DNA of 31,045 nt from Ruminococcaceae bacterium UBA1236 (GTDB lineage: Bacteria; Bacillota; Clostridia; Oscillospirales; Acutalibacteraceae): the NCBI GenBank assembly GCA_002309055.1, contig DBWO01000026.1, positions 4,538 through 35,582 of the forward strand. Reading direction: 5' to 3'. This document shows positions 16,616-24,432 of this stretch, in pieces (the stretch's first letter is position 1; every line of letters begins with the position of its first letter). The position numbers and the translations under genes were made by a program. The notes under the pieces were generated by a model. That model saw nothing but the letters and a program-made list of their open reading frames with translations, was not told the origin of the DNA and searched no databases.

Positions 16616-16621
16616 CACTAT

Positions 16622-16650
16622 ATAATATATCAACTTTTTTATTTTGTCAA
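16622..16650 (-). promoter_or_regulatory. Promoter of T-box 1 operon
   Basis: Minus strand: TTGACA (16650-16645), a 17-bp AT-rich spacer, then TATTAT (16627-16622). This is near consensus for the housekeeping sigma factor and starts transcription at about 16615, just before Stem I. Confidence 0.88.
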
Positions 16651-16703
16651 TATTAAATTATATACAAAACGGAGCGCCGCGGAAAGCGGTTTTTTGAGCA
16701 AAA

Positions 16704-18971
16704 TCAAAGTTTGTTTCTCTGGATTTTGCCGCTTATTGTCTTGGGCAGGTCATCGCGGAAGACCACAAGACGGGGATATTTGTAAGGCGCTGTGTGCTCC
16801 TTGACATAGTTCTGTATCTCTTTTTTGAGCTCTTCCGTGCCCTCTGTTCCCTTCGTGAGCACTATCGAGGCCTTGACTATCTGACCTCTCACTTCGTCCG
16901 GGGCGGCGGAAACGCCGCACTCGAGCACATAAGGAAGCTCCATAATTACGCTCTCTATCTCGAAGGGCCCTATGCGGTAGCCGCTCGATTTGATAACATC
17001 ATCCACTCTGCCTACATACCAGAAATAGCCGTCCTCATCGCGCCAGGCGGTGTCGCCCGTGTGATACATATTGCCTCTGCGGCATTCGGCGTTTTTCTCG
17101 TCTTCATCGATATACTGCTTGAAAAGGCCTACGGGAGTGCCTTCGTCAAGGCGCACCACAAGCTCGCCCGTTTCGCCCACGGCAACGGAATTGCCGTCGG
17201 GGTCAACAAGGTCGCAGTGATATTGCGGGGACGCCTTGCCCATTGAGCCGAGACGAGACTCGGTGCCTATGAGGTTGCCCACGACAAGAGTTGTTTCCGT
17301 CTGGCCGAAGCCCTCCATGATTTCAAGGCCCGTCGCCTTTTTGAACTGGATGGCTACCTCGGGGTTAAGCGCCTCGCCGGCAGTTGTCATGTGTTTTACG
17401 GATGAGAAATCGTATTTTGTTATGTCCTCTTTAATAAGCATTCTGAGCATCGTGGGAGGCGCGCAGAATGTGGTTATCTGATACTGCTTGAAAAGCGGCA
17501 GGATGTCCGCTGAATGGAAGCGGTCAAAGTCATACACGAATACCGCGCCCTCGCACATCCACTGGCCGTAGAGCTTGCCCCAGAGAGCCTTGCCCCAGCC
17601 CGTGTCGGAGATGGTGAAATGCAGGCCGTCTTTTTCACAGCAGTGCCAGTATTTAGCGGTCACAAAATGGCCGAGGCTGTAAGTGTGCTTATGCTCAACC
17701 ATCTTGGGATTGCCCGTTGTGCCGGATGAGAAGAAGATGAGAGCCGTGTCCTCGCCGCCCGGGGTATCCTCAGTTCTGAAATAGTGTGAACTGAAGATGG
17801 GATATTCGCTGTCAAAATCATGCCAGCCGTCTCTCTTGCCGCCGACAAGTATTTTTGTTTCAACTGTCGGGCATTTTTCGGCCGCTCTCTCTGCTATCTC
17901 CGCCGTGTCGCCGAACGAAGTGCAGATGATGGCCTTCACTTTGGCGGCGTTGTATCTGTATTCAAAATCGTGATCTTTGAGCTGATAGGTTGCGGGAATA
18001 GCGACAGCGCCCATCTTGTGCAGGGCAATCATCGTGAGCCAGAACTGATAGTGCCTGCGAAGCACGAGCATAACTCTGTCGCCCTTCTTTATGCCGAGCG
18101 AGGTGAGATAATTCGCAACTCTCGCGCTCTCCTGCTTAATCTGTTTGAATGTGAATCTTCTTTCGGTCTTGTTTATATCAAGGTGAATCATAGCGAGCTT
18201 ATCGGGGAATTTATCCGCGATTGCGTCCACGCAGTCATAGCCGAAATTGTATTTTTCGATATTTTCAAAGTGAATGCTTTGAAGCGCGCCGTTTTCGTCC
18301 TCTACGCACTTTGCGTATTTGTCAACGATGAGGCCCGTAGCGGGGCGGGCGAGAGCAACGCTGCGGCTGATATCGGACTCCTTCGTCTTTTCGCCGGGGA
18401 TGACGAAAGCGAGGAAGGTGCAGTCTTTGCCGTCGATAGCTATCATGCCGTGAGGAGTGGATGAGTCATAGAATATGCTGTCACCCTCGTGGAGCACTTC
18501 TCTGTTGTTGCCCACCTGCACGAGCAGAGAGCCGGAAATGATGAGGTCAAATTCCTGGCCGTTGTGCTTTGTCGTGTGAATGGGCTTATTCTGAAGCTCC
18601 GCAGAATATTCATAAGTTACCCAGTAGGGCTCGGCGAGCTTATTTTTGAATTTGGGGGCAAGGTTTTTGATTGATATGCCGCTTTCTTTCGCGGTCTCAT
18701 GGCCCTGGCCCTTCCTTGTCATGGTGTATGAAGCAAGGTGAGTGGTGCGGCCCTCAATAATGGCGGTAATATCAATGCCGAATGCAAGAGCGCACTTGTG
18801 AATAAAGGTAAAGGGAAAATCCGCCTCACCGTTTTCATAAGCGCAGTATTCCTCGACGGATACTTCTGTTTTTTCGGCCATCTCGGCAGGGGAGAATCCG
18901 AGAATTTCGCGCATTTCCTTAATTCTGCCGGCAGTCTCCTTAAGGCTGTTCATTAAATTCTGTCCGTCCAC
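16704..18971 (-). CDS. HTH-cupin-acyl-CoA synthetase fusion (paralog 2)
   Basis: A 755-residue paralog with the same order: helix-turn-helix (EMAEKTEVSVEEYCAYENGE), cupin (HNGQEFDLIISGSLLVQVG, EGDSIFYDSSTPHG) and AMP-forming acyl-CoA synthetase (FFSSGTTGNPKMVEH, EGFGQTET, YHTGDTAWRDEDG, SSGYRIGPFEIES, GKIQRNKL). The start is GTG at 18971 with AAGGAGG 8 nt upstream. It forms its own transcription unit behind T-box 2. The last 120 or so residues differ from paralog 1 at only three positions, although the rest has clearly diverged; this suggests gene conversion of the C-terminal lid domain. The proposed substrate is 2-methylbutyrate, from the predicted Ile specifier (inference). Other short or branched acids are possible. 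Confidence 0.9.
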   Translation of the reverse strand: MDGQNLMNSLKETAGRIKEMREILGFSPAEMAEKTEVSVEEYCAYENGEADFPFTFIHKCALAFGIDITAIIEGRTTHLASYTMTRKGQGHETAKESGISIKNLAPKFKNKLAEPYWVTYEYSAELQNKPIHTTKHNGQEFDLIISGSLLVQVGNNREVLHEGDSIFYDSSTPHGMIAIDGKDCTFLAFVIPGEKTKESDISRSVALARPATGLIVDKYAKCVEDENGALQSIHFENIEKYNFGYDCVDAIADKFPDKLAMIHLDINKTERRFTFKQIKQESARVANYLTSLGIKKGDRVMLVLRRHYQFWLTMIALHKMGAVAIPATYQLKDHDFEYRYNAAKVKAIICTSFGDTAEIAERAAEKCPTVETKILVGGKRDGWHDFDSEYPIFSSHYFRTEDTPGGEDTALIFFSSGTTGNPKMVEHKHTYSLGHFVTAKYWHCCEKDGLHFTISDTGWGKALWGKLYGQWMCEGAVFVYDFDRFHSADILPLFKQYQITTFCAPPTMLRMLIKEDITKYDFSSVKHMTTAGEALNPEVAIQFKKATGLEIMEGFGQTETTLVVGNLIGTESRLGSMGKASPQYHCDLVDPDGNSVAVGETGELVVRLDEGTPVGLFKQYIDEDEKNAECRRGNMYHTGDTAWRDEDGYFWYVGRVDDVIKSSGYRIGPFEIESVIMELPYVLECGVSAAPDEVRGQIVKASIVLTKGTEGTEELKKEIQNYVKEHTAPYKYPRLVVFRDDLPKTISGKIQRNKL

Positions 18972-18995
18972 TTTGTATGCCTCCTTGAAGTAAAA

Positions 18996-19279
18996 TAAAA
19001 AGCCCGTCTCAAGTTTCCTTGAGACGAGCCGGAATTATAATCCGATACCCGCGGTACCACTCAAATTGCGCCTTAATAAAGCGCCTCTCTTCGGGCTCTG
19101 ACAAGCCCTATGCACTAACGCAGCAAACTCGGGAGATATCTACTTGCTTTTAGCTTTGGGATCTCCGGCTCGGAAGGGATAAGAATAAGACATTCACTGC
19201 CGGGATCACAGCATCCCCGGCTCTCTGAAAAGCTACCCTGTCTTTTCCGTCTTCGTCATAGCTTTTATCTGTTCAATTG
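18996..19279 (-). promoter_or_regulatory. T-box riboswitch 2, predicted Ile specifier (AUC)
   Basis: Minus-strand leader with Stem I from UGAC-GAAG to CUUC-CGAG, a CAGAGAG bulge and a GC-rich apical hairpin. AAGACA pairs with UGUCUU above the specifier loop. AUC (19180-19178), one C, then CUUC is aligned with the other leaders. The usual purine after the codon is missing here, which weakens the call; CUU (Leu) just before it is the alternative. The core TGGTACCGCGG is at 19059-19049, in a stretch of about 20 nt identical to T-box 1. The terminator GCTCGTCTCAAG, GAAA loop, CTTGAGACGGGC and T-run is at about 19030-18996. Confidence 0.9.
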
Positions 19280-19284
19280 CGGGT

Positions 19285-19313
19285 ATTCTATCACCAACTT
19301 TCCCGTTTGTCAA
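19285..19313 (-). promoter_or_regulatory. Promoter of T-box 2 unit
   Basis: Minus strand: TTGACA (19313-19308), a 17-bp spacer, TAGAAT (19290-19285). The start of transcription would be near 19279, at the beginning of the leader. I see no clear terminator for the preceding amidohydrolase gene (stop at 19347). Confidence 0.85.
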
Positions 19314-19346
19314 GCATTTTGCGAAAAAAACAGTTCATAATCCGGT

Positions 19347-20147
19347 TTATATCCCGAAAACAGCTTCGGCGTTTTTGTGGGTTATAAACTCGAGCTCGTC
19401 CGGGTAGAGACCGGCCGAGAGCAGATTTTCGACCTCCTCATCCGGGCTCCACATCGGGTAATCCGTGCCGAACAAGGTTTTGTGAGCGCCGTATGCGCGT
19501 AAGGTTTCCGTGAATTTTTCCGCGCCGAGAAAAGCGAATGAAGAGGAGCAGTCAACATAAAAATTATCATACTCCGGGAGCAATTGAATTGCCTCATTCC
19601 AAACGCTCCAGCCGCCGAGGTGCGCGCCTATAATCGTAAGCCGCGGAAATTTTTCCGCAATGCGCGCGATACGCTTGGGGTTTGAGTAATCCTTGCGGCT
19701 GTCACCGCAGTGAATCAGCACCGGCAGCCTCCCCTCGCAGTATTCATAAGCTCTCATATATCTTTCATCATCTGCCGCCGTACGCTGAAAATCAGGGTGG
19801 ATTTTAACGCCCTTAAGGCCGAGTGCCGCAATCTCATCGAGATCGGCGGTCATATTTTCACTGTCCGGGTGAATTGTGCCGAGCCCCGTGAGAGAGCCGC
19901 CGGATTTTACGGCTTCGCCCGCTATAAAACGGTTGATTGAGCTCACCTGGTGCGGAGTGGTCGCAACGGAAAAGATAACCGCGTGTGAAATTCCCGCTTT
20001 CTTTTCGCGTGAGAGCATATCGGAGACCGTTCCTCTCACAAGAAGGTCATCGCTGACCTCAAAGTCATAGAACCCTGCTATTCCGTTTACCGCTTTTTTT
20101 GCAATCGCGTCCGGATAAACGTGACAGTGGCAGTCGATAATTTTCAT
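19347..20147 (-). CDS. Amidohydrolase-family metal hydrolase
   Basis: A 266-residue TIM-barrel hydrolase (amidohydrolase 2 type). DCHCHVYPDAI at the N-terminus gives the HxH metal pair (His7, His9). GVKIHPDFQ, PVLIHCGDS, IIGAHLGGW and FGTDYPMWSPDEE carry the further metal and catalytic residues. All appear intact, so it should be active, but the substrate (hydrolysis or decarboxylation) cannot be read from the sequence. It is the last gene of the T-box 3 unit, 48 nt after the TIM-synthetase gene with a perfect 10-bp hairpin between them. A role in removing an acyl or amide group around leucine metabolism is speculation. Confidence 0.85.
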   Translation of the reverse strand: MKIIDCHCHVYPDAIAKKAVNGIAGFYDFEVSDDLLVRGTVSDMLSREKKAGISHAVIFSVATTPHQVSSINRFIAGEAVKSGGSLTGLGTIHPDSENMTADLDEIAALGLKGVKIHPDFQRTAADDERYMRAYEYCEGRLPVLIHCGDSRKDYSNPKRIARIAEKFPRLTIIGAHLGGWSVWNEAIQLLPEYDNFYVDCSSSFAFLGAEKFTETLRAYGAHKTLFGTDYPMWSPDEEVENLLSAGLYPDELEFITHKNAEAVFGI

Positions 20148-20162
20148 GTTTCCCCCATATCG

Positions 20163-20188
20163 AAAATGCCGGGGTTAACCGGCATTTT
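20163..20188 (-). other. Intercistronic 10-bp hairpin
   Basis: AAAATGCCGG (20163-20172) pairs perfectly with CCGGCATTTT (20179-20188) around a 6-nt loop, between the TIM-synthetase stop and the amidohydrolase start. It has only four T within the stem and no separate T-run, so it may be a weak terminator, a processing site or an mRNA 3' end stabiliser that lowers amidohydrolase expression. Confidence 0.6.
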
Positions 20189-20195
20189 GATCGCG

Positions 20196-22652
20196 TTATT
20201 TTTTCAGCCCGAGAATTTCGGCGGACATCTCGCGCATTTTGTATTTGAGAATCTTGCCCGCGGCGTTCATCGGAAGCTCCTTGACAAAGAGGAAGTATCT
20301 GGGCACCTTGTGCCTGGCGATATGCGAATTGCCGAATTCACGCATCTCGTTTTCATCGGATTCCTCGCCGTTATGGAGCACTATCCAGGCGCAGCATTCC
20401 TCGCCGTATCTTTCGTCCGGCACGCCTACAACGCTCACATCGCGCACCTTGGGGTGCGAAAGGTAAAATTCCTCAATCTCTCTCGGATAAAGGTTTTCGC
20501 CGCCTCTGATTATCATATCCTTAAGACGGCCGGTCACCTTGTAGTAACCATCCGGCGTGCGCTGACAGATGTCTCCGCTGTGGAGCCAGCCGTCCGCGTC
20601 AATCGTGTTGGCGGTCGCCTCGGGCATCTTGTAATAGCCCTTCATTATGTTGAAGCCGCGCGCGACAAATTCGCCGTCACATCCGTCGGGCAGGTCCGCG
20701 CCTGTCTCGGGGTCGATTATCTTGCACTCAACACCCGGGAAAGCGGAGCCGACTGTTTCAACGCGGTGGTCCTCATCCTCGTTGACCTCGCCCATTGTGC
20801 TGCCGGGAGCCGATTCCGTCATGCCGTAAACGGAGATAATCTCGCGCATATTCATCTCTTTCGCCGCCTTGCGCATAAGGTCGGGCGGGCAGTTTGAGCC
20901 GGCCATGATACCGGTCCTCATATGTGAAAAATCGGTCTTCGCGAAATCCTCATGGTTAAACATGCCGATAAACATGGTGGGAACGCCGTTAAAGCAGGTT
21001 ATCTTTTCATCATTTACGCATGCGAGCGAGGATTTGGGCGAATAATAGGGCATCGGGCAAAGAGTGCCGCCGTGAGTCATCATTGATGTCATTGAAAGCA
21101 CCATGCCGAAGCAGTGGAACATAGGCACCTGAATCATCATTCTGTCCGCGGTGGAAAGATCCATTCTGTCGCCGATTATCTTGCCGTCGTTAACTATGTT
21201 GTTGTGAGTGAGCATAACGCCTTTAGGGAAGCCCGTTGTGCCGGATGTGTACTGCATATTGCAAACATCATCGGGTTTAACGGCGGATGCTCTGCGTTTT
21301 ACCTCTTCCTGCGGCACGAGATCGGCTCTGTCAAAGGTTTCCTCCCAGGTGAGGGCGCCCTTCATATTGAAGCCGACGGTGATAACATTGCGCAGGAAAG
21401 GCAGGTTTGATGAATAGAGCGGCTTGCCGGGTGTAAGCGTTTCAAGTTCAGGGCAGAGCTCGCTGATAATCTCTTTATAGTTAGCGTCTTTGCTGCCCTC
21501 GATCATAACAAGGGTGTGAGTGTCGCTCTGCCTTAGCAGATACTCAACCTCGTGGATTTTGTAAGCCGTGTTCACGGTGACAAGCACCGCGCCGATTTTG
21601 GTGGCGGCCCAGAATGTGAGGAACCACGCAGGCACATTGGTAGCCCATATAGCGACGTGATATCCGGGCTTAACGCCGAGCGAAATGAACGCCGCCGCGA
21701 GGTCGTCAACATCCCTGCGGAACTGCGCGTAAGTCCTTGTGTAATCAAGGGTTGTGTATTTGAATGCGAGCTGGTCGGGGAAGGTCTCCGCCATGGTGTC
21801 AAGCACCTGCGAGAAGGTCATGTTGAGCATCTCGTATTTTTTCCATGGAAAAACGCCCGTGTGAGCGCGGTTAAACTGCAGGGCGCTGTTTTTGTATTTG
21901 GTTCCGCCTTCCGCGCCCGAAATATAGTCCGTAAAATGCGTGAGAACAATATCCGGGTCCTGTATCTCGTCATTCCAGTCAACGCAGATGAAACCCTCGT
22001 AATTAAGGGATTTGAGCGCGTTGAGAAAGCTCACGACAGGCAGTTTGCCCTCGCCGATAAGCACATTTGTTTCTCCGTCTCTGTCTCCCATTCTCACGTG
22101 GCAGATGTAGGCGCCGAGCGTTTCAATTGTTTTTTCGGCGCTTTCGCCCGCGTCAAAATGGGTGCTCCTCATGCTCCAGGAAGCGCCTATTGCGACAGAT
22201 GCCGTCTCATTTATCAGAGTAAGCAGTTTTTCGGTTTCCGAGAGTGCTCCCGTTGTTTCAAACAGGATTCTCACATCCGTGCGCTCCGCTCTTTCGAGAG
22301 CGGGAGCAAGCACCGCCTTAATCGCGGCGCAGTCGGGCTCGCCCGCGACAGAAACTATAACGTTTTCTATACCCGCATCACCTGCAAAATCAACATACTG
22401 CCTGATTTCCTCGGGCTTTGCCTCGGGGGAATCAACGGGATGCGGATAGGTGAGCGCGGAAATGGAAAGACCTCTGTTATAGAGCCATCTTTTAGCGTCC
22501 GCGGAGCCTCTGAGCACGCTGTCCGGGTGCTTCTTCATTTCGCTTCTCGCGTCATATATTTCAATGCCGGCATAGCCGTAATCGTAAGCAAATTTGCAAA
22601 GGTCATGAAACGAGTTTCTGCTTACGTTTCGAGTTGAAAAAGTCAGCTTCAT
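20196..22652 (-). CDS. TIM-barrel epimerase-like domain fused to acyl-CoA synthetase
   Basis: An 818-residue fusion. Residues 1 to about 255 resemble the xylose isomerase-like TIM barrel (sugar phosphate isomerase/epimerase family): YGYAGIEIYDAR, NVIVSVAGEPDC, VRILFETTG, HVRMGDRDGETN and GFICVDWNDE. From about 275 on is a FadD-type AMP-forming acyl-CoA synthetase with YTSGTTGFPKGVMLTHNN, VYGMTES, DGWLHSGD, GRLKDMIIRGGENLYPREIE and AAGKILKYKMREMS. The synthetase is complete. The gene lies 21 nt after the LeuA-like gene on the T-box 3 transcript; GAGG precedes the ATG. I do not know of this fusion as a characterised enzyme. The Leu-type T-box suggests isovalerate activation (inference). The barrel's substrate is unknown. 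Confidence 0.88.
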   Translation of the reverse strand: MKLTFSTRNVSRNSFHDLCKFAYDYGYAGIEIYDARSEMKKHPDSVLRGSADAKRWLYNRGLSISALTYPHPVDSPEAKPEEIRQYVDFAGDAGIENVIVSVAGEPDCAAIKAVLAPALERAERTDVRILFETTGALSETEKLLTLINETASVAIGASWSMRSTHFDAGESAEKTIETLGAYICHVRMGDRDGETNVLIGEGKLPVVSFLNALKSLNYEGFICVDWNDEIQDPDIVLTHFTDYISGAEGGTKYKNSALQFNRAHTGVFPWKKYEMLNMTFSQVLDTMAETFPDQLAFKYTTLDYTRTYAQFRRDVDDLAAAFISLGVKPGYHVAIWATNVPAWFLTFWAATKIGAVLVTVNTAYKIHEVEYLLRQSDTHTLVMIEGSKDANYKEIISELCPELETLTPGKPLYSSNLPFLRNVITVGFNMKGALTWEETFDRADLVPQEEVKRRASAVKPDDVCNMQYTSGTTGFPKGVMLTHNNIVNDGKIIGDRMDLSTADRMMIQVPMFHCFGMVLSMTSMMTHGGTLCPMPYYSPKSSLACVNDEKITCFNGVPTMFIGMFNHEDFAKTDFSHMRTGIMAGSNCPPDLMRKAAKEMNMREIISVYGMTESAPGSTMGEVNEDEDHRVETVGSAFPGVECKIIDPETGADLPDGCDGEFVARGFNIMKGYYKMPEATANTIDADGWLHSGDICQRTPDGYYKVTGRLKDMIIRGGENLYPREIEEFYLSHPKVRDVSVVGVPDERYGEECCAWIVLHNGEESDENEMREFGNSHIARHKVPRYFLFVKELPMNAAGKILKYKMREMSAEILGLKK

Positions 22653-22673
22653 ATTATTATCCTCAGCGAATCA

Positions 22674-24074
22674 TTATTCTTCTTCGTCGGCGTCATAAAC
22701 AATTTTGTTGAGCGCGTTGACATAAGCTCTTATGCAGGCGCCCACGATGTTGGTTGAAAGGCCGTTGCCCGAGTAGAGCTTGCCGTTGCTCCTGAGTTTT
22801 ATGAGGGCCGAGCCAAGCGACTCTTTGCCCTGTGTAACGGTATTTATGCTGAATTCATCGAGTTCATAGTGGAAGCCTATTGCCTGCTCGATTGCGCTGA
22901 ACGCCGCGTCAACGGGACCGTCGCCGACACCGGAGCCGCTTATTTCCGTGCCCTCCTTGGTGAGAATAACGTGTGCCATGGAGGGGGTGAGGTTGCTGCT
23001 CGAAGTGGTGAAGCTCTCAAGGTGATAGGTTGAGGGCGCTCTCATCGAATAGGAGGCGATAACTGCCTCAAGTTCTTTCGCCTCAACGCATCCTTTGTTT
23101 TCACAAACTCTCTTGAGTCCTCTCTCAACGTTGCCGAGATCCTCGCTTGTGAGGTTGTAGCCGAGCGCCGCGCATGCCTCGGCAATCTGCTCCGCGGTGC
23201 TCTCGCCGTCAAGGAAGATATCAACCGCATTTTCGGGAGCGGCAGCAGAGCTTTCGCTCTCTGTTTCTGCAATCTTTCTGGACATTGAACGCACTTCGGA
23301 GTGCGACCTTGTAACATCGATATCGGTGCAAATACCCACGGACTCGCCTTTTGACTTGACAGCAGTTGCGAAGTCATCAACCTTCAGCTCATTGCTGCCC
23401 GTTACCACTGTCTTTACGCCGTCTGCGCCGGCAGCGACCGCTTCGAAAGCGCAGGCAGTAGCCATACGAAGGGTGTTGTTTACCTTGATATAGAGGGGCA
23501 CCGATACCACGGGCCTTATTTTCTTTATGAAATCGGCAAGTTCACCGGGCAGTGAAACGCCCGCGTCATCACAAACGGTGATTGCCGTTGCGCCGCAATC
23601 CTGCGCCGCTCTGAGGGCGGTCACAAGGAATTCGTCCTCGGCTCTTGTAGCGTCAAGCGCGATAAATTCCACGTTTTCGCATACTGCTTTTGCCGCCTTG
23701 ATGAGCGATTCAATCTTGGGAAGCATCTTGTTTGACTTGAGGTGATATGTGTATTCCATCTGCACTGTGCTTAAGGGGAGCACCACCTGAAGGCAGGGCT
23801 TAACCGCGCCTTTGACTGCCTCCCAGGCTGTCTGCACGCCGGCTTCGTCATCGCCCACAGGCACGCAGAGGGCGGCGTTTTGCACATTTGCCGCAACGGT
23901 CTTATATACTATTGTATCTTCTTTCTCTTTAACAATCGCGGGAAGCTCCACCGCGTCAACGCCCATGCCGTCCACCGAGGCGGCAACAGCCGTTTTTTCC
24001 CTGAATAAAAGGGGATTTTTTCTTTCTCCGGCAAGCTTTTTGAGAGTGAAGTCAGAAACATAAATTTTTCTCAT
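22674..24074 (-). CDS. LeuA-like protein without catalytic and metal residues
   Basis: A 466-residue protein with the layout of 2-isopropylmalate synthase: an HMGL-type barrel (about 1-260) and, at about 345-466, a LeuA C-terminal allosteric domain (STYHLESFTTSSS, GSGVGDGPVDAAFSAIEQ, VGACIRAYVNALNKI). The barrel lacks the hallmark motifs. The DTTLRDGEQ position reads DFTLKKLAGE (8-17). The HxHND metal motif reads KVNNT (197-201). All three protein metal ligands and the catalytic Arg therefore appear replaced. A normal LeuA reaction is unlikely. It may be a leucine-responsive regulatory subunit or a different enzyme. It is the first gene after T-box 3; AGGAGG precedes the ATG. Confidence 0.82.
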   Translation of the reverse strand: MRKIYVSDFTLKKLAGERKNPLLFREKTAVAASVDGMGVDAVELPAIVKEKEDTIVYKTVAANVQNAALCVPVGDDEAGVQTAWEAVKGAVKPCLQVVLPLSTVQMEYTYHLKSNKMLPKIESLIKAAKAVCENVEFIALDATRAEDEFLVTALRAAQDCGATAITVCDDAGVSLPGELADFIKKIRPVVSVPLYIKVNNTLRMATACAFEAVAAGADGVKTVVTGSNELKVDDFATAVKSKGESVGICTDIDVTRSHSEVRSMSRKIAETESESSAAAPENAVDIFLDGESTAEQIAEACAALGYNLTSEDLGNVERGLKRVCENKGCVEAKELEAVIASYSMRAPSTYHLESFTTSSSNLTPSMAHVILTKEGTEISGSGVGDGPVDAAFSAIEQAIGFHYELDEFSINTVTQGKESLGSALIKLRSNGKLYSGNGLSTNIVGACIRAYVNALNKIVYDADEEE

Positions 24075-24090
24075 AAGTCATCCTCCTGAA

Positions 24091-24364
24091 CAAAAATAAC
24101 CCGCAGAGCACATTGCTCTGCGGGATGATTATACTGAATAACCACGGTACCACCCGTTTTGCCGCTGTAAAAGCGACCTCTCTGCAGGGCTCAATCAAGC
24201 CCCCGACCTGTAACGGGATCACCCGTAACTCCCTATGATTTCAGGAATTCTGCTCCGATACGAGACAGCAAGACGGGATTCTTACCGCCTTGCACCAACC
24301 GGCGGCTCTCTGTAAAGCAGGCCCGAATTGCTTAATATCATCACTGCATTTCGGTATCAAATTG
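24091..24364 (-). promoter_or_regulatory. T-box riboswitch 3, predicted Leu specifier (CUC)
   Basis: Minus-strand leader. Stem I runs from UGAU-GAUA to UAUC-GGAG, with the CAGAGAG bulge and a GGUUGGUGCAAGG apical loop. CUC (24264-24262), one G, then UAUC matches the canonical codon-purine-helix-GGAG order. The antiterminator core is TGGTACCGTGG (24152-24142), a one-base variant of the usual CGCGG ending. The terminator is a perfect 11-bp stem, CCCGCAGAGCA (24124-24114) with TGCTCTGCGGG (24110-24100), then TTATTTTTG. A leucine specifier agrees with the LeuA-like first gene. Confidence 0.93.
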
Positions 24365-24369
24365 TGAAC

Positions 24370-24398
24370 ACTATAACCCATTTGACACATTTTGTCAA
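24370..24398 (-). promoter_or_regulatory. Promoter of T-box 3 unit
   Basis: Minus strand: TTGACA (24398-24393), 17-bp spacer, TATAGT (24375-24370), about 7 nt before the leader. It is close to consensus, like the other two T-box promoters. Confidence 0.88.
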
Positions 24399-24432
24399 GG
24401 ATTTTTTGCATTCGGGGTAAAAACGTTTTCTG

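Noticed and set aside
16677..16694. CCGC-GGAAA-GCGG-TTTTTT, a terminator-like hairpin on the plus strand near the end of synthetase paralog 2
   Set aside because: No plus-strand gene leads into it, and on the minus strand the T-run is on the wrong side, so it cannot be the terminator of that gene.
19178..19186. CUU or UUA (Leu) as specifier of T-box 2, and CUG (Leu) or GCU (Ala) for T-box 1
   Set aside because: These codons lie in the specifier loops, but do not keep the one-nucleotide distance to the 4-bp lower helix that all three leaders share. CUU in T-box 2 is followed by A, as is usual for specifiers, so it remains a real alternative.
21552..22637. A 361-codon plus-strand frame opposite the TIM-synthetase fusion
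   Set aside because: The minus strand carries clear synthetase motifs in frame. The opposite frame is a by-product of biased third positions, with no ribosome site or recognisable domain. Similar long opposite frames over other genes were left out for the same reason.
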